The notes beneath the pieces were generated by a model that saw only the letters and a list, made by a program, of their open reading frames with translations, ran no database searches and had not been told where the DNA came from. A DNA stretch of 59,292 nucleotides from contig JASJCP010000021.1 of assembly GCA_030065935.1 (NCBI GenBank), positions 1-59,292 on the forward strand, written 5' to 3'. Below, one piece after another: positions 47,067 to 56,920 of this stretch. Every line of letters starts with the position of its first letter. The first letter of the stretch is position 1. The DNA comes from Xenococcaceae cyanobacterium MO_167.B27. GTDB lineage: Bacteria > Cyanobacteriota > Cyanobacteriia > Cyanobacteriales > Xenococcaceae. The position numbers and the translations under genes were made by a program.

Positions 47067-47926
47067 TTATTAATGATGTAGTTATACTTTTGGCTTTTAT
47101 TTTGTACTAGAAGCATAAATCCTGTTTGGTTCTTCAAAGTTTCCCATACAGGGTCACTAATTGCTAAATCTAAATACTTTCTCGGATAGAGGTCGATCGC
47201 TTTTTCTAGATAAATAATTCCCAAGTTAACTTGGTTTTGACAAGCATAACAACAAGCCTGACGATAAGATAAAGTATCAGAATTGGGTCTATTTATTTCA
47301 GCCTGTTGGTAACAATTAATCGCTGCCGAAAAATTGCCCAACTTTTCTAGAATAACGCCTTTTTGATAATGCGCCCAATAGTCTTGGGGTTTAATAGCCA
47401 AAGCTAAATCATAATTAGCTAAAGCTTCATCCCATTTTTCCCATTGCTCGAAGGCTTCTGCTTTGCGATAACAAGCCCAATAATCATTAGGACGTAATTT
47501 TATTGCTTGCTCAAAATAAAAAATAGCTTGATCGTACTCTTTATGCTTACGATAGGCTTCTCCCAACCGATAGGTCACCCAGTAATCTTTCCGCTTTCTT
47601 GCTAAAGCGTTAGTAAAACAGGCGATCGCATTTTCGTATTGTGCTAATTCATCAAGACAGATACAACCCTGTTCATACCAAGCCCAATAATTATCTGGTT
47701 TAATAGTTGCAGCTTGGGCATAACTTTCTATAGCCTCACGATAGCGTCCTAATTCTTCCAATACCCCTGCTTTACGATACCATGCCCAATAATCGTGGGG
47801 ATGATATTCAATGGCTTTAGTGTAACTCACTAAGGCTTCTTGATAATAACCTTTTTTTTGTAGGCTATTTCCTTGTTCATACCATCCTTGATAGCTGTCG
47901 GGTCTGCATTCTAGTGTTCTAAACAT
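47063..47926 (-). CDS. tetratricopeptide-repeat protein
   Basis: The 287 residues are made almost wholly of TPR units (about seven; e.g. YWAWYRKAGVLEELGRYREA, DYWAHYQKGVILEKLGNFSA) with a consistent DYWA motif. There is no signal peptide. It is a scaffold-type protein and its partner is unknown. Confidence 0.85.
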   Translation of the reverse strand: MFRTLECRPDSYQGWYEQGNSLQKKGYYQEALVSYTKAIEYHPHDYWAWYRKAGVLEELGRYREAIESYAQAATIKPDNYWAWYEQGCICLDELAQYENAIACFTNALARKRKDYWVTYRLGEAYRKHKEYDQAIFYFEQAIKLRPNDYWACYRKAEAFEQWEKWDEALANYDLALAIKPQDYWAHYQKGVILEKLGNFSAAINCYQQAEINRPNSDTLSYRQACCYACQNQVNLGIIYLEKAIDLYPRKYLDLAISDPVWETLKNQTGFMLLVQNKSQKYNYIINN

Positions 47927-47997
47927 TTCTATTGACTCAGTAAACAGTTATCTAATATCAATTATTAATTATTAGTTATCAACGATCAATTCTAATT

Positions 47998-49218
47998 ATG
48001 CTTCCTTCTGATCTCTTAATTTATCGGCAAAATGGCGAAACCGTAGTACCGAAAAAGTTATCAATCGATCGCAGGAATCTCAGTCTAGCCAGCGATCGCA
48101 TTGACTGTTTTCAAGAATATGTGGGTAAAACTCAGGGGGAATTAGACGCTAAATTAGCCCAAATGGAAGGGGATAGTCCTGACTATCGGGTAAGAAGAGG
48201 ATTAGCACACATCTTAAAAAATAGTTTTTCTACCTTTGAGATTATCAGTCCTCTTGAGCCTCAAACCTTAAGACAAAAAGTATTTGCTGAAGCTGCTGCG
48301 ACTGGTAGTTTACCCCGTCATCGTAGCGTGACTCTAGACGCGATCTCCGATAATTTAACTACCGAATTAAATCGTAAAGTTTCCCGCACCGAAATCGAAA
48401 AAGGTTTATACGCGGACTTACAAGAGAATCGTATCTTAACAGAGTTTGACCCTCCCATTGCTGATGCTTTAATTCATCGTTATAACTTATCTCAAGTCCA
48501 GGGTATTTTCTATCGTGCTAGTAATATAGTTATTAACGCCCATCGCAACGATCCAGGGGAATATAAATTACTGTTTCGCTATCTCAAATTGTTTCAATTA
48601 ATGGCATATATTGAGGGAGACTCTGACACTGGTTTTACTATTACTATAGATGGTCCTGTCAGTCTCTTTAAAGCTAGTACTCGTTATGGTTTAGCTTTAG
48701 CCAAAATGATACCTGCATTACTTCATGTCAGTAAATGGAGTTTGCAAGCAACATTGCAACAAAAAGACCCATATTCAGGGAATATAAAAACAGGAAGATT
48801 TGCCTTAGAAAGCGATCGCTGTAATTTAGTAACTCACTATCCACCAGGTAAACCCTATGACAGTATGTTAGAGGCTTCTTTTGCTAAAAGTTGGGCAAAA
48901 AAGAAAACTGAATGGCGATTAGAAAGAGAAGTTGATTTAGTACCTCTCCCTGGTAGTGTCATGATTCCAGACTTCCGTTTAGTGCATCCTGATGGCAGAG
49001 ATTTTTTATTAGAAATTGTAGGTTATTGGCGACCAGAATACCTCAAGAAAAAGTTTTACCAAGTCCGCAATTCTGATGTTAATAACTTGATTTTAGCAGT
49101 ATCCGAAAGATTGAATTTAGAAAAAGCAGGAGTTAAGTTTACCGATTTACCTAATAGAGTAGTTTGGTTTAAAAACAAGCTACAACCGAAGGCAATACTA
49201 GAACTTATCGAAACTTAA
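47998..49218 (+). CDS. DUF790-family nuclease (Bax1-like)
   Basis: This 406-residue protein has the DUF790 start MLPSDLLIYRQNGETVVPK and the C-terminal nuclease-like block (VMIPDFRLVHPDGRDFLLEIVGYW...), which contains spaced acidic residues like a PD-(D/E)xK core. Archaeal Bax1 is a nuclease partner of XPB helicase; no XPB gene lies next to it here. It overlaps nothing. Confidence 0.8.
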   Translation: MLPSDLLIYRQNGETVVPKKLSIDRRNLSLASDRIDCFQEYVGKTQGELDAKLAQMEGDSPDYRVRRGLAHILKNSFSTFEIISPLEPQTLRQKVFAEAAATGSLPRHRSVTLDAISDNLTTELNRKVSRTEIEKGLYADLQENRILTEFDPPIADALIHRYNLSQVQGIFYRASNIVINAHRNDPGEYKLLFRYLKLFQLMAYIEGDSDTGFTITIDGPVSLFKASTRYGLALAKMIPALLHVSKWSLQATLQQKDPYSGNIKTGRFALESDRCNLVTHYPPGKPYDSMLEASFAKSWAKKKTEWRLEREVDLVPLPGSVMIPDFRLVHPDGRDFLLEIVGYWRPEYLKKKFYQVRNSDVNNLILAVSERLNLEKAGVKFTDLPNRVVWFKNKLQPKAILELIET

Positions 49219-49248
49219 ACATTTTATAAATGATAAATGATAAATGGG

Positions 49249-49629
49249 TTAGCGGATTATTTTACTATAGTCTAAACTCCAGCTATCAGTAGATTTATTA
49301 ATATTAAGAGATGGTTGAAACTCATCAATATAATATTGTTCTCTTTCTTTAGGTTTATCGGTAATGTCTAAAATAGCAAACTCAAATCCTGCATCGCCGT
49401 ATTCTTGCCAAAATTGATGAAATATTTTTGATACTGATTTATGTTTGCTCCTAGAATGTTTGCGAATCTCTTTCCATCTTTGTCGAAATCTTCTATTAGT
49501 GCTACCAATATATTCTTGTCCTGTGGGAACACATCTTATCAGATACACTGCGCTATATTGTAATTCCTCAATGGCTTGATTAACTTGTAGTTCTTGCACA
49601 GAATAAAACTTCAATGGGTATAAAATCAT
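49249..49629 (-). CDS. GIY-YIG-domain protein
   Basis: This 126-residue stand-alone GIY-YIG nuclease-like domain has VYLIRCVPTGQEYIGST with Y..R at the end of the first helix (RRFRQRWKEIRKHSRSKH) and a C-terminal REQYYIDEFQPSLN with the expected acid and asparagine. It is probably a remnant or small form of homing/repair nucleases. It lies opposite in strand to the DUF790 gene, 30 bases from its end. Confidence 0.65.
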   Translation of the reverse strand: MILYPLKFYSVQELQVNQAIEELQYSAVYLIRCVPTGQEYIGSTNRRFRQRWKEIRKHSRSKHKSVSKIFHQFWQEYGDAGFEFAILDITDKPKEREQYYIDEFQPSLNINKSTDSWSLDYSKIIR

Positions 49630-49735
49630 AATTCGCTTTAGTTATCAAAATTTTTTCTATGTCACCTCAAGTAACCAACTTTCTTACAAGATAGGAGCTA
49701 CCTGCATAATCTCAATCTATTGCAACCTATACAAG

Positions 49736-49948
49736 ATGAGAAGTCAGGATAATCATAGCAGTAGTATGATGTTATTTATTGCTCTAGTCATGATACTTGC
49801 GGGTAATTATTTCAGACATAAGCTGACTGAAGAAATAGAATCTTTATCCGCTACCATAATAGCCTGTATTGGTCTTTTACTTTTTGTCTTTTTTGCTCCA
49901 TTAGTAATTAAGTTATTGTTATTTGCTTGGTTATTAATCATCAAATAA
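49736..49948 (+). CDS. small two-helix membrane protein
   Basis: This 70-residue protein has two hydrophobic segments (MMLFIALVMILAGNYF and TIIACIGLLLFVFFAPLVIK). It has no recognisable family. The start has no strong ribosome site, so this is only a likely small gene. Confidence 0.4.
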   Translation: MRSQDNHSSSMMLFIALVMILAGNYFRHKLTEEIESLSATIIACIGLLLFVFFAPLVIKLLLFAWLLIIK

Positions 49949-50115
49949 AAAAAGCGATTTTCACGCCTGAAATAAATTTCTTGGCGCTTTACAGAAAATT
50001 CCTCTTAATTCTACTCTTATGTAGTTTTAATAACAGTTATAGTCTATTTTAATAGACTTATTTTATAATACGCGAAACTTCAGTTTTAGATAGAAAAGAG
50101 TATTTGTTTTCACTG

Positions 50116-50892
50116 TCAACTAAAACATTGGGCTTGTTTTGACAATATTACAGAATTCTCTGATTCAGAACCCAAATTTTCCGAATCTTCCTGCCAAATT
50201 CGTCCTTTTTCAAGGTAATATAGCCTATTAATATCGGTTTGCAAAAGGTGTGAATTCTCACTACTAATGAAAAAGTTGAGCATTATCGTTAGCAACTCCA
50301 CAATGGATAAACCTCTTTCCGCAGCTTCTCGATGAATAACCTCATGAAGAAAAGCTGGTATAGCAATTGTGGCAACTTCTTTATCTGATTCTGTTGGGGG
50401 AAAAAGTAAATTGCGAATGTTTTTGGCGGTTATTTTATCTAGAGGAAGAGTATTAATTACGCTGTGCCATTTTTCGACTAATTCTTGTCCTGTTAGCTTG
50501 GCTAGAGTTATGGCTTGAGAAACATTAGTCGGTAAAATTTCAAACCCCGCATACATTAACTCTAAAACCACTCTGGCAGCCCGAATTGTATCGTTAATCT
50601 GCCAGCGTTGTTTTCTTAATTGTTCTCTACAAAACGAGGCAAAAGTACCGTCGCCATAGTTTTTGTATAACTTGAGAAATTTGATTTTAGCCAGCAGCAA
50701 GCCGTTACGAACGAATCCAAGCTGATTATAGGCAAACTCGAAGCTTAGGTATTTTAAGTCGAAATCTCCTTCTATTTGGTCTTCTAAACCTCTGGCGTAT
50801 TCGTCTAATTCTTTAATCTCAGGCTTATCGCTTAACAGGATATCGTCTTGATATAGAGCGTCGAAAGGATTGAGCAGGTATTTTTTAGTCAT
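50116..50892 (-). CDS. unrecognised DNA-binding-like protein (plasmid-style)
   Basis: This 258-residue protein has a central helical part (FLKLYKNYGDGTFASFCREQ, RWQINDTIRAARVVLEL, then ITLAKLTGQELVEKWHSVI). It reads like the replication/partition-linked proteins common on cyanobacterial plasmids. The C-terminal 90 residues include a basic helix (HEVIHREAAERGLSIVELL). I do not assign a function. It is divergent from a 68-residue protein 240 bases away. Confidence 0.5.
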   Translation of the reverse strand: MTKKYLLNPFDALYQDDILLSDKPEIKELDEYARGLEDQIEGDFDLKYLSFEFAYNQLGFVRNGLLLAKIKFLKLYKNYGDGTFASFCREQLRKQRWQINDTIRAARVVLELMYAGFEILPTNVSQAITLAKLTGQELVEKWHSVINTLPLDKITAKNIRNLLFPPTESDKEVATIAIPAFLHEVIHREAAERGLSIVELLTIMLNFFISSENSHLLQTDINRLYYLEKGRIWQEDSENLGSESENSVILSKQAQCFS

Positions 50893-51131
50893 CGCATTTC
50901 ACCTTAAATATTGTTTTGGAGTTTGGTTTTTAAAGCTATTACGTCTAGATTGGATTGATGTACAATATAGTTACTCATTTTGATTCAATTCAATGGTTAT
51001 TAATTGATTCGATATGAGCTAAAGAGGCAAAGCTAAGTTTTCCAGGCTGAGGTTGCCTCTTAAATTTCCTGTAACAATATTATCATTGTTTGGATACCCA
51101 AAGAATATATTAATTAATAAGTTTTGTAAAG

Positions 51132-51338
51132 ATGGCTAATCCTAATCCAAAAATAGAAAATCTCAAACCAAATAAGCCTCTAGGAGAAAAAGCTTTAAGC
51201 AGAAAATCTATTGGTGTAAAATTAGAGCCTGAATATTACGAAATGTATATGAAACTCCCTGCAAAAACTAGAGGGAGCTTTGTTCGGAAAATTCTTCAAG
51301 AAGCTATTAGGGAAGAAATTAAAAAACAATCTGTGTGA
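51132..51338 (+). CDS. small ribbon-helix-helix-like protein
   Basis: This 68-residue basic protein has the core SRKSIGVKLEPEYYEMYM then TRGSFVRKILQEAIREEI, which resembles a ribbon-helix-helix DNA-binding monomer. It is divergent from the gene at 50116. The pair could be a small regulatory or partition module. No toxin-like partner is visible. Confidence 0.5.
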   Translation: MANPNPKIENLKPNKPLGEKALSRKSIGVKLEPEYYEMYMKLPAKTRGSFVRKILQEAIREEIKKQSV

Positions 51339-51491
51339 AAAGTAATCTATCTAAACAAAGATATTTCAGTAGATTCAAGTTTCAATGATGTTGGGGATGA
51401 AAACGCGCTACCATTCCCTACAAGAGGGGGCGATCATTAGTCATAGAGTCTGCTATGTCAGATAACTAGGCAATTTATTCTACTTTTAGAA

Positions 51492-52973
51492 TTACTCATC
51501 AAAATCAGTGTTTTGATTTCTTTCTGAAGGAATTGCAGAAATAATAGCATCAATGACTTTAGAAATATAAATAACTTCCAATCCTATATCATCAGGGAGA
51601 CTTTGACCTTTAGGAACGATCGCCCGTTTAAAGCCGAGTTTTGCTGCTTCCTTCAGACGCAATTCCATTTGGGATACTAGGCGTACTTGTCCCCCTAAAC
51701 CCACTTCCCCAATTAATACGGTACGAGGATCGACAGTGCGATCGCGGAAACTAGCGACAAGAGCGATCGCAATCCCTAGATCGGCTGCTGGTTCAGTGAC
51801 AGTTAAACCTCCAGCAGAAGCCATATAAGCATCAAGTTTGGATAGGGGAATACCGACTCTTTTTTCTAGTACTGCTAAAATTTGCTGTAAGCGGTTCAGA
51901 TCCACTCCTGTAGTGGAACGACGGGGAGATGTATAGCTAGTAGGACTGACCAAAGCTTGCAACTCTACCACAATAGGGCGTGTACCTTCACAGGCGACAA
52001 CTGTAGATGTTCCTGGGGCGAGTTCGTCTCGATTTCCTAAAAACAATTCTGAGGGGTTTTCTACTTCTATTAAGCCCTTATCCGCCATTTCAAAGATACC
52101 AATTTCGTGAGTCGCTCCAAAACGATTTTTTACCGAACGCAACAGACGATGGGAAGCATAGCGATCGCCTTCAAAGTATAATACAGTATCAACTAAATGT
52201 TCTAATACCCTAGGTCCCGCGATCGCCCCTTCTTTAGTAACATGACCTACAATAAGTAAGGTAATATTTTCCCTTTTTCCTACTTGCATCAGTGCGGAAG
52301 TACATTCTCTGACTTGGGCGACTGAACCAGGAGCGGAAGTTAAAGCAGCAAAGTGTAAAGTTTGAATACTGTCAATAATAGCGACTTGGGGCTTTAAAGA
52401 CTCTAATTCCCGTAATATTTCCTCTAAATCTGTTTCTGGCATCACATAGAGAGAATTATCAGGTATAGAAGCTTTTTTACCATTGCTATTTTCGGTAGAA
52501 TCCCCATTTGTTCCCTCTACTCCCAAACGAGAGGCGCGTAACTTTACTTGTTGTCCCGACTCCTCTGCGGAAACATAGAGAATACGGGGTAATCGTATAG
52601 ATAATTGATTAGCTACTTGTAGCAAGAGAGTCGATTTACCGATACCTGGATCTCCTCCAATCAGTACTAGAGAACCAGGAACAATCCCTCCTCCCAAAAC
52701 TCGGTCTAACTCCTTATAACCTGAAGGAAAACGAGCTTGTTCATCATTGTTGATATCGGTAAATTTTACTGATACTCTGGGTTTTGCAGGACTTTTAATT
52801 TTAGTAGTTTTATTGCCAGACTGCCATCCTCCACGACTAAACCCGCCGTTAGATAGTTCAATTGGTTCTTCAGAAATTGTGCCAAACTCGTTGCATTCTT
52901 TACACAAGCCAAACCATTGGCTATATTCTGCGCCACATTCACTACAAACGTAAATTTGCTTTGATTTTGCCAT
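51492..52973 (-). CDS. radA: DNA repair protein RadA
   Basis: The 493-residue RadA (branch-migration ATPase in recombination) has an N-terminal zinc finger with C10, C13, C24 and C27. A RecA-like domain follows with GGDPGIGKSTLLLQVA, a KNRFG motif (SVKNRFGATHEIG), and a Lon-like C-terminal domain ending in the IGEVGLGGQVR block. An insert of about 20 low-complexity residues lies near 155. It starts at ATG; no operon partner is seen. Confidence 0.95.
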   Translation of the reverse strand: MAKSKQIYVCSECGAEYSQWFGLCKECNEFGTISEEPIELSNGGFSRGGWQSGNKTTKIKSPAKPRVSVKFTDINNDEQARFPSGYKELDRVLGGGIVPGSLVLIGGDPGIGKSTLLLQVANQLSIRLPRILYVSAEESGQQVKLRASRLGVEGTNGDSTENSNGKKASIPDNSLYVMPETDLEEILRELESLKPQVAIIDSIQTLHFAALTSAPGSVAQVRECTSALMQVGKRENITLLIVGHVTKEGAIAGPRVLEHLVDTVLYFEGDRYASHRLLRSVKNRFGATHEIGIFEMADKGLIEVENPSELFLGNRDELAPGTSTVVACEGTRPIVVELQALVSPTSYTSPRRSTTGVDLNRLQQILAVLEKRVGIPLSKLDAYMASAGGLTVTEPAADLGIAIALVASFRDRTVDPRTVLIGEVGLGGQVRLVSQMELRLKEAAKLGFKRAIVPKGQSLPDDIGLEVIYISKVIDAIISAIPSERNQNTDFDE

Positions 52974-53214
52974 TTTATTATTTTTAAAAAAATATTAAGA
53001 AAGTTATAGAAAATAGTCAATCCATAGGTACAACTCTTAAAGAATGACAAAGTAGCTCAAAGATCAAATAAATCTGAAAAAACCCTAAAATTACTGGAAT
53101 TGACGGGAGGTTCACACTAATTAAGTACCATGAAAGAGATATTCTAGATACTATGACAAGAAAAATTTAACTTAAACTTCAGTAACCTAATTTAAATAAG
53201 GAGTGCAGACTAAC

Positions 53215-53943
53215 TTGGAAACTCATAAAGAAAAAATTTTAGTAGTAGATGACGAAGCTAGTATCCGTCGTATTTTAGAAACTCGTTTATCCATGATTGG
53301 TTATGATGTGGTTACTGCTGCCGATGGGGAAGAAGCTTTAGAGACTTTTCGCGTATCCGAACCTGATTTAGTAGTTTTAGATGTGATGATGCCTAAGCTT
53401 GACGGTTACGGAGTATGTCAAGAATTGCGAAAAGAGTCTGATATACCCATCATTATGTTAACGGCTTTAGGAGATGTAGCAGACCGCATTACTGGCTTAG
53501 AATTGGGAGCAGACGACTATGTAGTAAAACCCTTCTCTCCTAAAGAGTTAGAAGCCCGCATTCGTTCAGTGTTGCGTCGAGTTGAAAAGAATGGCGCGCC
53601 TGGTATTCCTAGTTCAGGAGTAATTCACGTTAGTTCCATCAAAATTGATACTAACAAGCGACAAGTTTATAAAGGAGATGAGCGTATTCGTCTTACAGGA
53701 ATGGAGTTTAGCTTGCTAGAGTTATTAGTAAGCCGTTCTGGTGAACCTTTTTCTCGTTCTGAAATTTTACAAGAAGTTTGGGGTTACACTCCTGAACGTC
53801 ATGTAGATACCCGTGTTGTAGATGTCCATATTTCTCGTCTCCGCGCCAAATTGGAAGACGATCCAAGTAATCCAGAATTGATATTAACCGCTAGAGGTAC
53901 TGGCTATCTGTTTCAGAGGATACTAGAACCAGGAGAAGATTAG
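53215..53943 (+). CDS. rpaB: RpaB-type OmpR-family response regulator
   Basis: This regulator of 242 residues has a receiver domain (ILVVDDEASIRRILETRL; phosphorylation site in VVLDVMMPKLDGYG; K in VVKPFSPKELEAR) and a winged-helix DNA-binding domain. RpaB controls light-dependent photosystem genes. I take TTG 53215 as the start because the protein then begins ETHKEKILVVDDE, as in RpaB relatives, and because AAGGAG lies 11 bases before it. A GTG at 53203 is the alternative but would overlap the ribosome site. The gene is isolated. Confidence 0.82.
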   Translation: METHKEKILVVDDEASIRRILETRLSMIGYDVVTAADGEEALETFRVSEPDLVVLDVMMPKLDGYGVCQELRKESDIPIIMLTALGDVADRITGLELGADDYVVKPFSPKELEARIRSVLRRVEKNGAPGIPSSGVIHVSSIKIDTNKRQVYKGDERIRLTGMEFSLLELLVSRSGEPFSRSEILQEVWGYTPERHVDTRVVDVHISRLRAKLEDDPSNPELILTARGTGYLFQRILEPGED

Positions 53944-54124
53944 GGTTTGTTTCTGATGGAATGTTGACTCGGCAGAGGGATGGGGAGGTAGCGGAAGCGC
54001 ACCTTTGGTGGGGGGATGGGAAGAGAGAAAGAGAGAGAAGAAAAAAAACACCAGAAGAGTTAGGGAGGTCAAAAAATAGGATTCTTAACCCACCTCATCA
54101 GTTATCAACAATTAACCATCACTA

Positions 54125-54784
54125 ATGAGCAAATCAGATTCTAATCTAGTAATACGTTTATTGCCGATCGCCGTTGGGGGATTGGCAGGTACTTTACTGT
54201 TAATTAATCGCTTACTAACAGTATCTCTAACTGATTCTCAAGCCCGTTCAGATGCTTTGGGCATCATAGAAGGTGCAGTATTACTATTAGTAGGAGTATT
54301 GTGGCAACAAATTCAACCGCGATCGCCCGATACAGTGGCTTTAATTGGGAACTCAGGTTTTGAATTAGCACCAGAATTACCAGACAGCGTTAAAACCGAA
54401 TTAGCTTGGGCTTCTCATCTTTTATTAACTAATACAGTGACGCGATCGCTTGTAGTTTATTATGATGGTAAAACTCTGATGCGCCGAGGTGTCTTAGGTA
54501 AAAACGAAACAGTCAAACCTGGTGCGATCATACAAAGAGTTTTAAAGAATCAAAAACCTGTATATCTAGTCAATCTCAACCTGTACCCAGGGAAAGTAGA
54601 ATTTGATTATTTACCCGAAAATACCCAAGGAATTATTTGTCAGCCCATAGGAGATAAAGGAGTCTTAATTTTAGGGGCTAATGCTCCCAGAAGTTACACT
54701 AAACAGGATGAAAACTGGATCGCAGGAATTGGAGATAAGTTAGCAGACACTTGTAAAATTCTGAACTTCACTAACCAGTCCTAA
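54125..54784 (+). CDS. cofactor-assembly of complex C subunit B (CCB-like)
   Basis: This 219-residue protein has two N-terminal membrane helices (LLPIAVGGLAGTLLLINRLL; AVLLLVGVLWQQIQPRS) and a soluble part. In chloroplasts CCB2/CCB4-type proteins help attach haem c(i) to cytochrome b6 of the b6f complex. The assignment rests on overall resemblance. Confidence 0.7.
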   Translation: MSKSDSNLVIRLLPIAVGGLAGTLLLINRLLTVSLTDSQARSDALGIIEGAVLLLVGVLWQQIQPRSPDTVALIGNSGFELAPELPDSVKTELAWASHLLLTNTVTRSLVVYYDGKTLMRRGVLGKNETVKPGAIIQRVLKNQKPVYLVNLNLYPGKVEFDYLPENTQGIICQPIGDKGVLILGANAPRSYTKQDENWIAGIGDKLADTCKILNFTNQS

Positions 54785-54890
54785 ATAATTACCAAGGGCA
54801 AAATTATTTGTACAACTAGCTCATTCCCTACTTGCTACTTGCTACTCCCTATCTCAACTACCACTCTTAATGAGTAAATCGACTACTTAT

Positions 54891-55178
54891 CTAAATATCT
54901 CCTTTCCAGTCGGGACAAGGAGTAGTTGCAGACCAACCATAGGGATGAAAACCGCATACTAAGGTAGTGCGAGTAGCTAGAGTTTGTCCATAAGCTTTTC
55001 CGTGGTAATGAATGCAGCCAATACAAGAAGAGGGGCGAGAACTTTTAAGACCATTGAACCCTAATTGAGTTCTTAATATGTAGCTTTGAGATTGGTGACG
55101 ATGCCAAAGTCGGTAAGCATTTTGTCGTCCAATTAAATTAGCTTTCTGTAAAATCGAGCTTGGGGGAGCATTGAACAT
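54891..55178 (-). CDS. small cyanobacterial protein with CxxC...HPYGW motifs
   Basis: This 95-residue protein has IGCIHYHGKAYG with a cysteine pair, and LVCGFHPYGW and CPDW motifs. The spaced Cys and His suggest metal binding. I know of similar uncharacterised proteins in cyanobacteria. Its N-terminal ~20 residues may be unreliable because other in-frame starts are possible. It ends 107 bases after the CCB-like gene. Confidence 0.6.
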   Translation of the reverse strand: MFNAPPSSILQKANLIGRQNAYRLWHRHQSQSYILRTQLGFNGLKSSRPSSCIGCIHYHGKAYGQTLATRTTLVCGFHPYGWSATTPCPDWKGDI

Positions 55179-55199
55179 TGATCATTTAACATTGAACAT

Positions 55200-55335
55200 T
55201 TATCATCTTCCTTAATATTGACACTCCGCGGATTAAAAATGACGCGGATTCTCGGTTCGCAGACAAAACTTACTCTAACAGGTGGGGAAGGGGGGAAATA
55301 TCCAGAGATTAACTGGTTCGCTGCCAAAAGACAAC
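55200..55335 (-). other. IS200/IS605 right end with possible guide-RNA scaffold
   Basis: Downstream of the tnpB remnant stop, the minus strand reads ...GAATCCGCGTCATTTTTAAT followed by CCGCGGAGTGTC near 55220-55245. It can fold as CCGCG/CGCGG. In active TnpB systems this position holds the right end and the omega-RNA. Whether RNA is made is unknown. Confidence 0.5.
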
Positions 55336-55779
55336 TTAAAATCCCCCCTTTCCCCCACCAGCTAAAATAGCGGTTTCATCTCCCCAAGCTTTAGTTCCCG
55401 TATGCCCTACGGTACTTAATCCAATTGAGAGTATATTTTTAGCTGCATTCTCATCTCTGTCTAAAACACAGCCACACTTGCACTTGTGAGTTCTAGTGCT
55501 AAGAGTTTTAGTTACCTTTGCTCCACACTCAGAACATTTGACTGAGGTGTATTGAGGTGGGACGGCAACTGTTATTTTGCCAAACTTACCTCCAAAATAC
55601 TCCAGCCAAACTCTAAATTGATACCACCCCGCATCGGTTATGGACTTAGCCAAGTTATGGTTTTTAACTACATATTTTATTTGGAAAACATTGCCTAAAA
55701 AAGTCCAAACTAGGCAATGTTTATATAAAAAATTTCGATTTAAAATGGCTTCAAATGGGGTTGACAAGTGTGACATCAT
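55336..55779 (-). pseudogene. tnpB: TnpB (IS200/IS605 OrfB) C-terminal remnant
   Basis: Only the C-terminal part remains: VAVPPQYTSVKCSECGAKV, KCKCGCVLDRDENAAKNIL (zinc finger and RuvC-III aspartate), then VGHTGTKAWGDE. The first ~40 residues of the open frame are not TnpB-like, and the bridge helix and other RuvC motifs are absent. No TnpA is seen nearby, so the element is inactive as a transposon. Confidence 0.75.
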
Positions 55780-55843
55780 TTCACCTTGCCCCTGGTTACA
55801 CGAACCTTCTATTTAGGCCGAGTACAAAAGCTAAATCGGAACT

Positions 55844-56695
55844 TTATATGTCTGCGTGGCACTTCATGGTAGCTACTCTAGCATTACGCCGACTAGCAAA
55901 TCTCGAAGAAGACTGCTGTTTGAGTATGGGGGTAGTTACCGATAAAACGAGGTCTAGCAGCCAGGGTGTAAAACGCTGACACAATAAAGCTAGATAACTC
56001 TGCCACCCCACACAAATTTCTTCTTGATCTCGCTTCAATCCCTCTATCAAAGCCGAAGCCACTTTCTGGGCAGTCATCGGTTGGACGAAACGAAATAGTT
56101 TGAGTCCTTTAACCATATCGGTATCCGTTAAAGAAGGCAGCAAGGCGACAACTCGCACATTTTCAGGAGCTAATTCTGCTCTCAAAGCTTGAGTAAATCC
56201 TACTAAAGCAAATTTGGTAGCCGAATAAGTAGCCATAGTAGGAGCAGCAATTTTGCCCATCAGGCTGGAAACATTGACGATAGTTCCTTCTTGTCGATGA
56301 ACCATCCGTTTGGCGATCAAACGAGTGATGTTATAAGTTCCCATTAGGTTCAGGGAAACTTCGGCTTCTATGTGAGACGGATTGGTTTGCAAAAATGTAT
56401 TTTGGTGTGCCACTCCCGCACAATTGATTAGTAACTGAATTGGACCTTCTTCACGCATCGCCTTGATTAAGGTAATACTCACATCCTTGATTTGAGTTAT
56501 GTCTAAGGGTAGAACAACAACTTTGATGCTGGGATTAAAAGATTTAATTTCTGTTGCCAATTCTGCTAATTTATCCGCATTACGAGCTACTAAGAGTAGT
56601 GTTTTGAGGTCTTGTTGAGCTAGGGCAAGGGCGATCGCTCGTCCGATACCGCGAGAAGCTCCCGTGACCAGAGCAGTTTTCTGTGAAAATTTCAT
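55844..56695 (-). CDS. short-chain dehydrogenase/reductase
   Basis: This SDR of 283 residues has GASRGIGRA (NADP loop), NCAGVAHQN (NAG-like), catalytic S-Y-K with VNVSSLMGKIAAPTM and YSATKFALVG, and a C-terminal extension of about 60 residues. I start at ATG 56695, where MKFSQKTALVTGAS fits the family; an ATG at 56794 would add 33 residues that do not. The substrate is unknown. The stop is 64 bases past the TnpB remnant. Confidence 0.83.
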   Translation of the reverse strand: MKFSQKTALVTGASRGIGRAIALALAQQDLKTLLLVARNADKLAELATEIKSFNPSIKVVVLPLDITQIKDVSITLIKAMREEGPIQLLINCAGVAHQNTFLQTNPSHIEAEVSLNLMGTYNITRLIAKRMVHRQEGTIVNVSSLMGKIAAPTMATYSATKFALVGFTQALRAELAPENVRVVALLPSLTDTDMVKGLKLFRFVQPMTAQKVASALIEGLKRDQEEICVGWQSYLALLCQRFTPWLLDLVLSVTTPILKQQSSSRFASRRNARVATMKCHADI

Positions 56696-56819
56696 AAGCT
56701 TAAACTTTTGATTGATTATGGTTGCAATGTGCTGAAGAATCAAAGACGAAGTTAGTAAATTGTTGTAGAGAGATGAGCTAGAGGATTGAATCAAACTGAT
56801 GAGTTCACCAGTTGAGGAG

Positions 56820-56920
56820 TTATGGGAATTTGCCTCCGTTGGCAGAGTAAGTACGAGTCCCCATACCAGAGACTAAATACCAGCCTGAAAATAAAATGCC
56901 TTACTTGGTGCAATTATCAT
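56820..56920 (-). pseudogene. decayed copy of the 32-residue membrane ORF
   Basis: The minus strand carries the same leader and start (GAGGAGAAATATCATGATAA) as the ORF at 57306. After the fourth codon it drifts, and a 2-base excess before GGCTGG throws the frame to a stop. Past the shift it still reads GWYLVSGMGTRTYSANGG in the original alignment. It lies next to the SDR gene. Confidence 0.5.
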
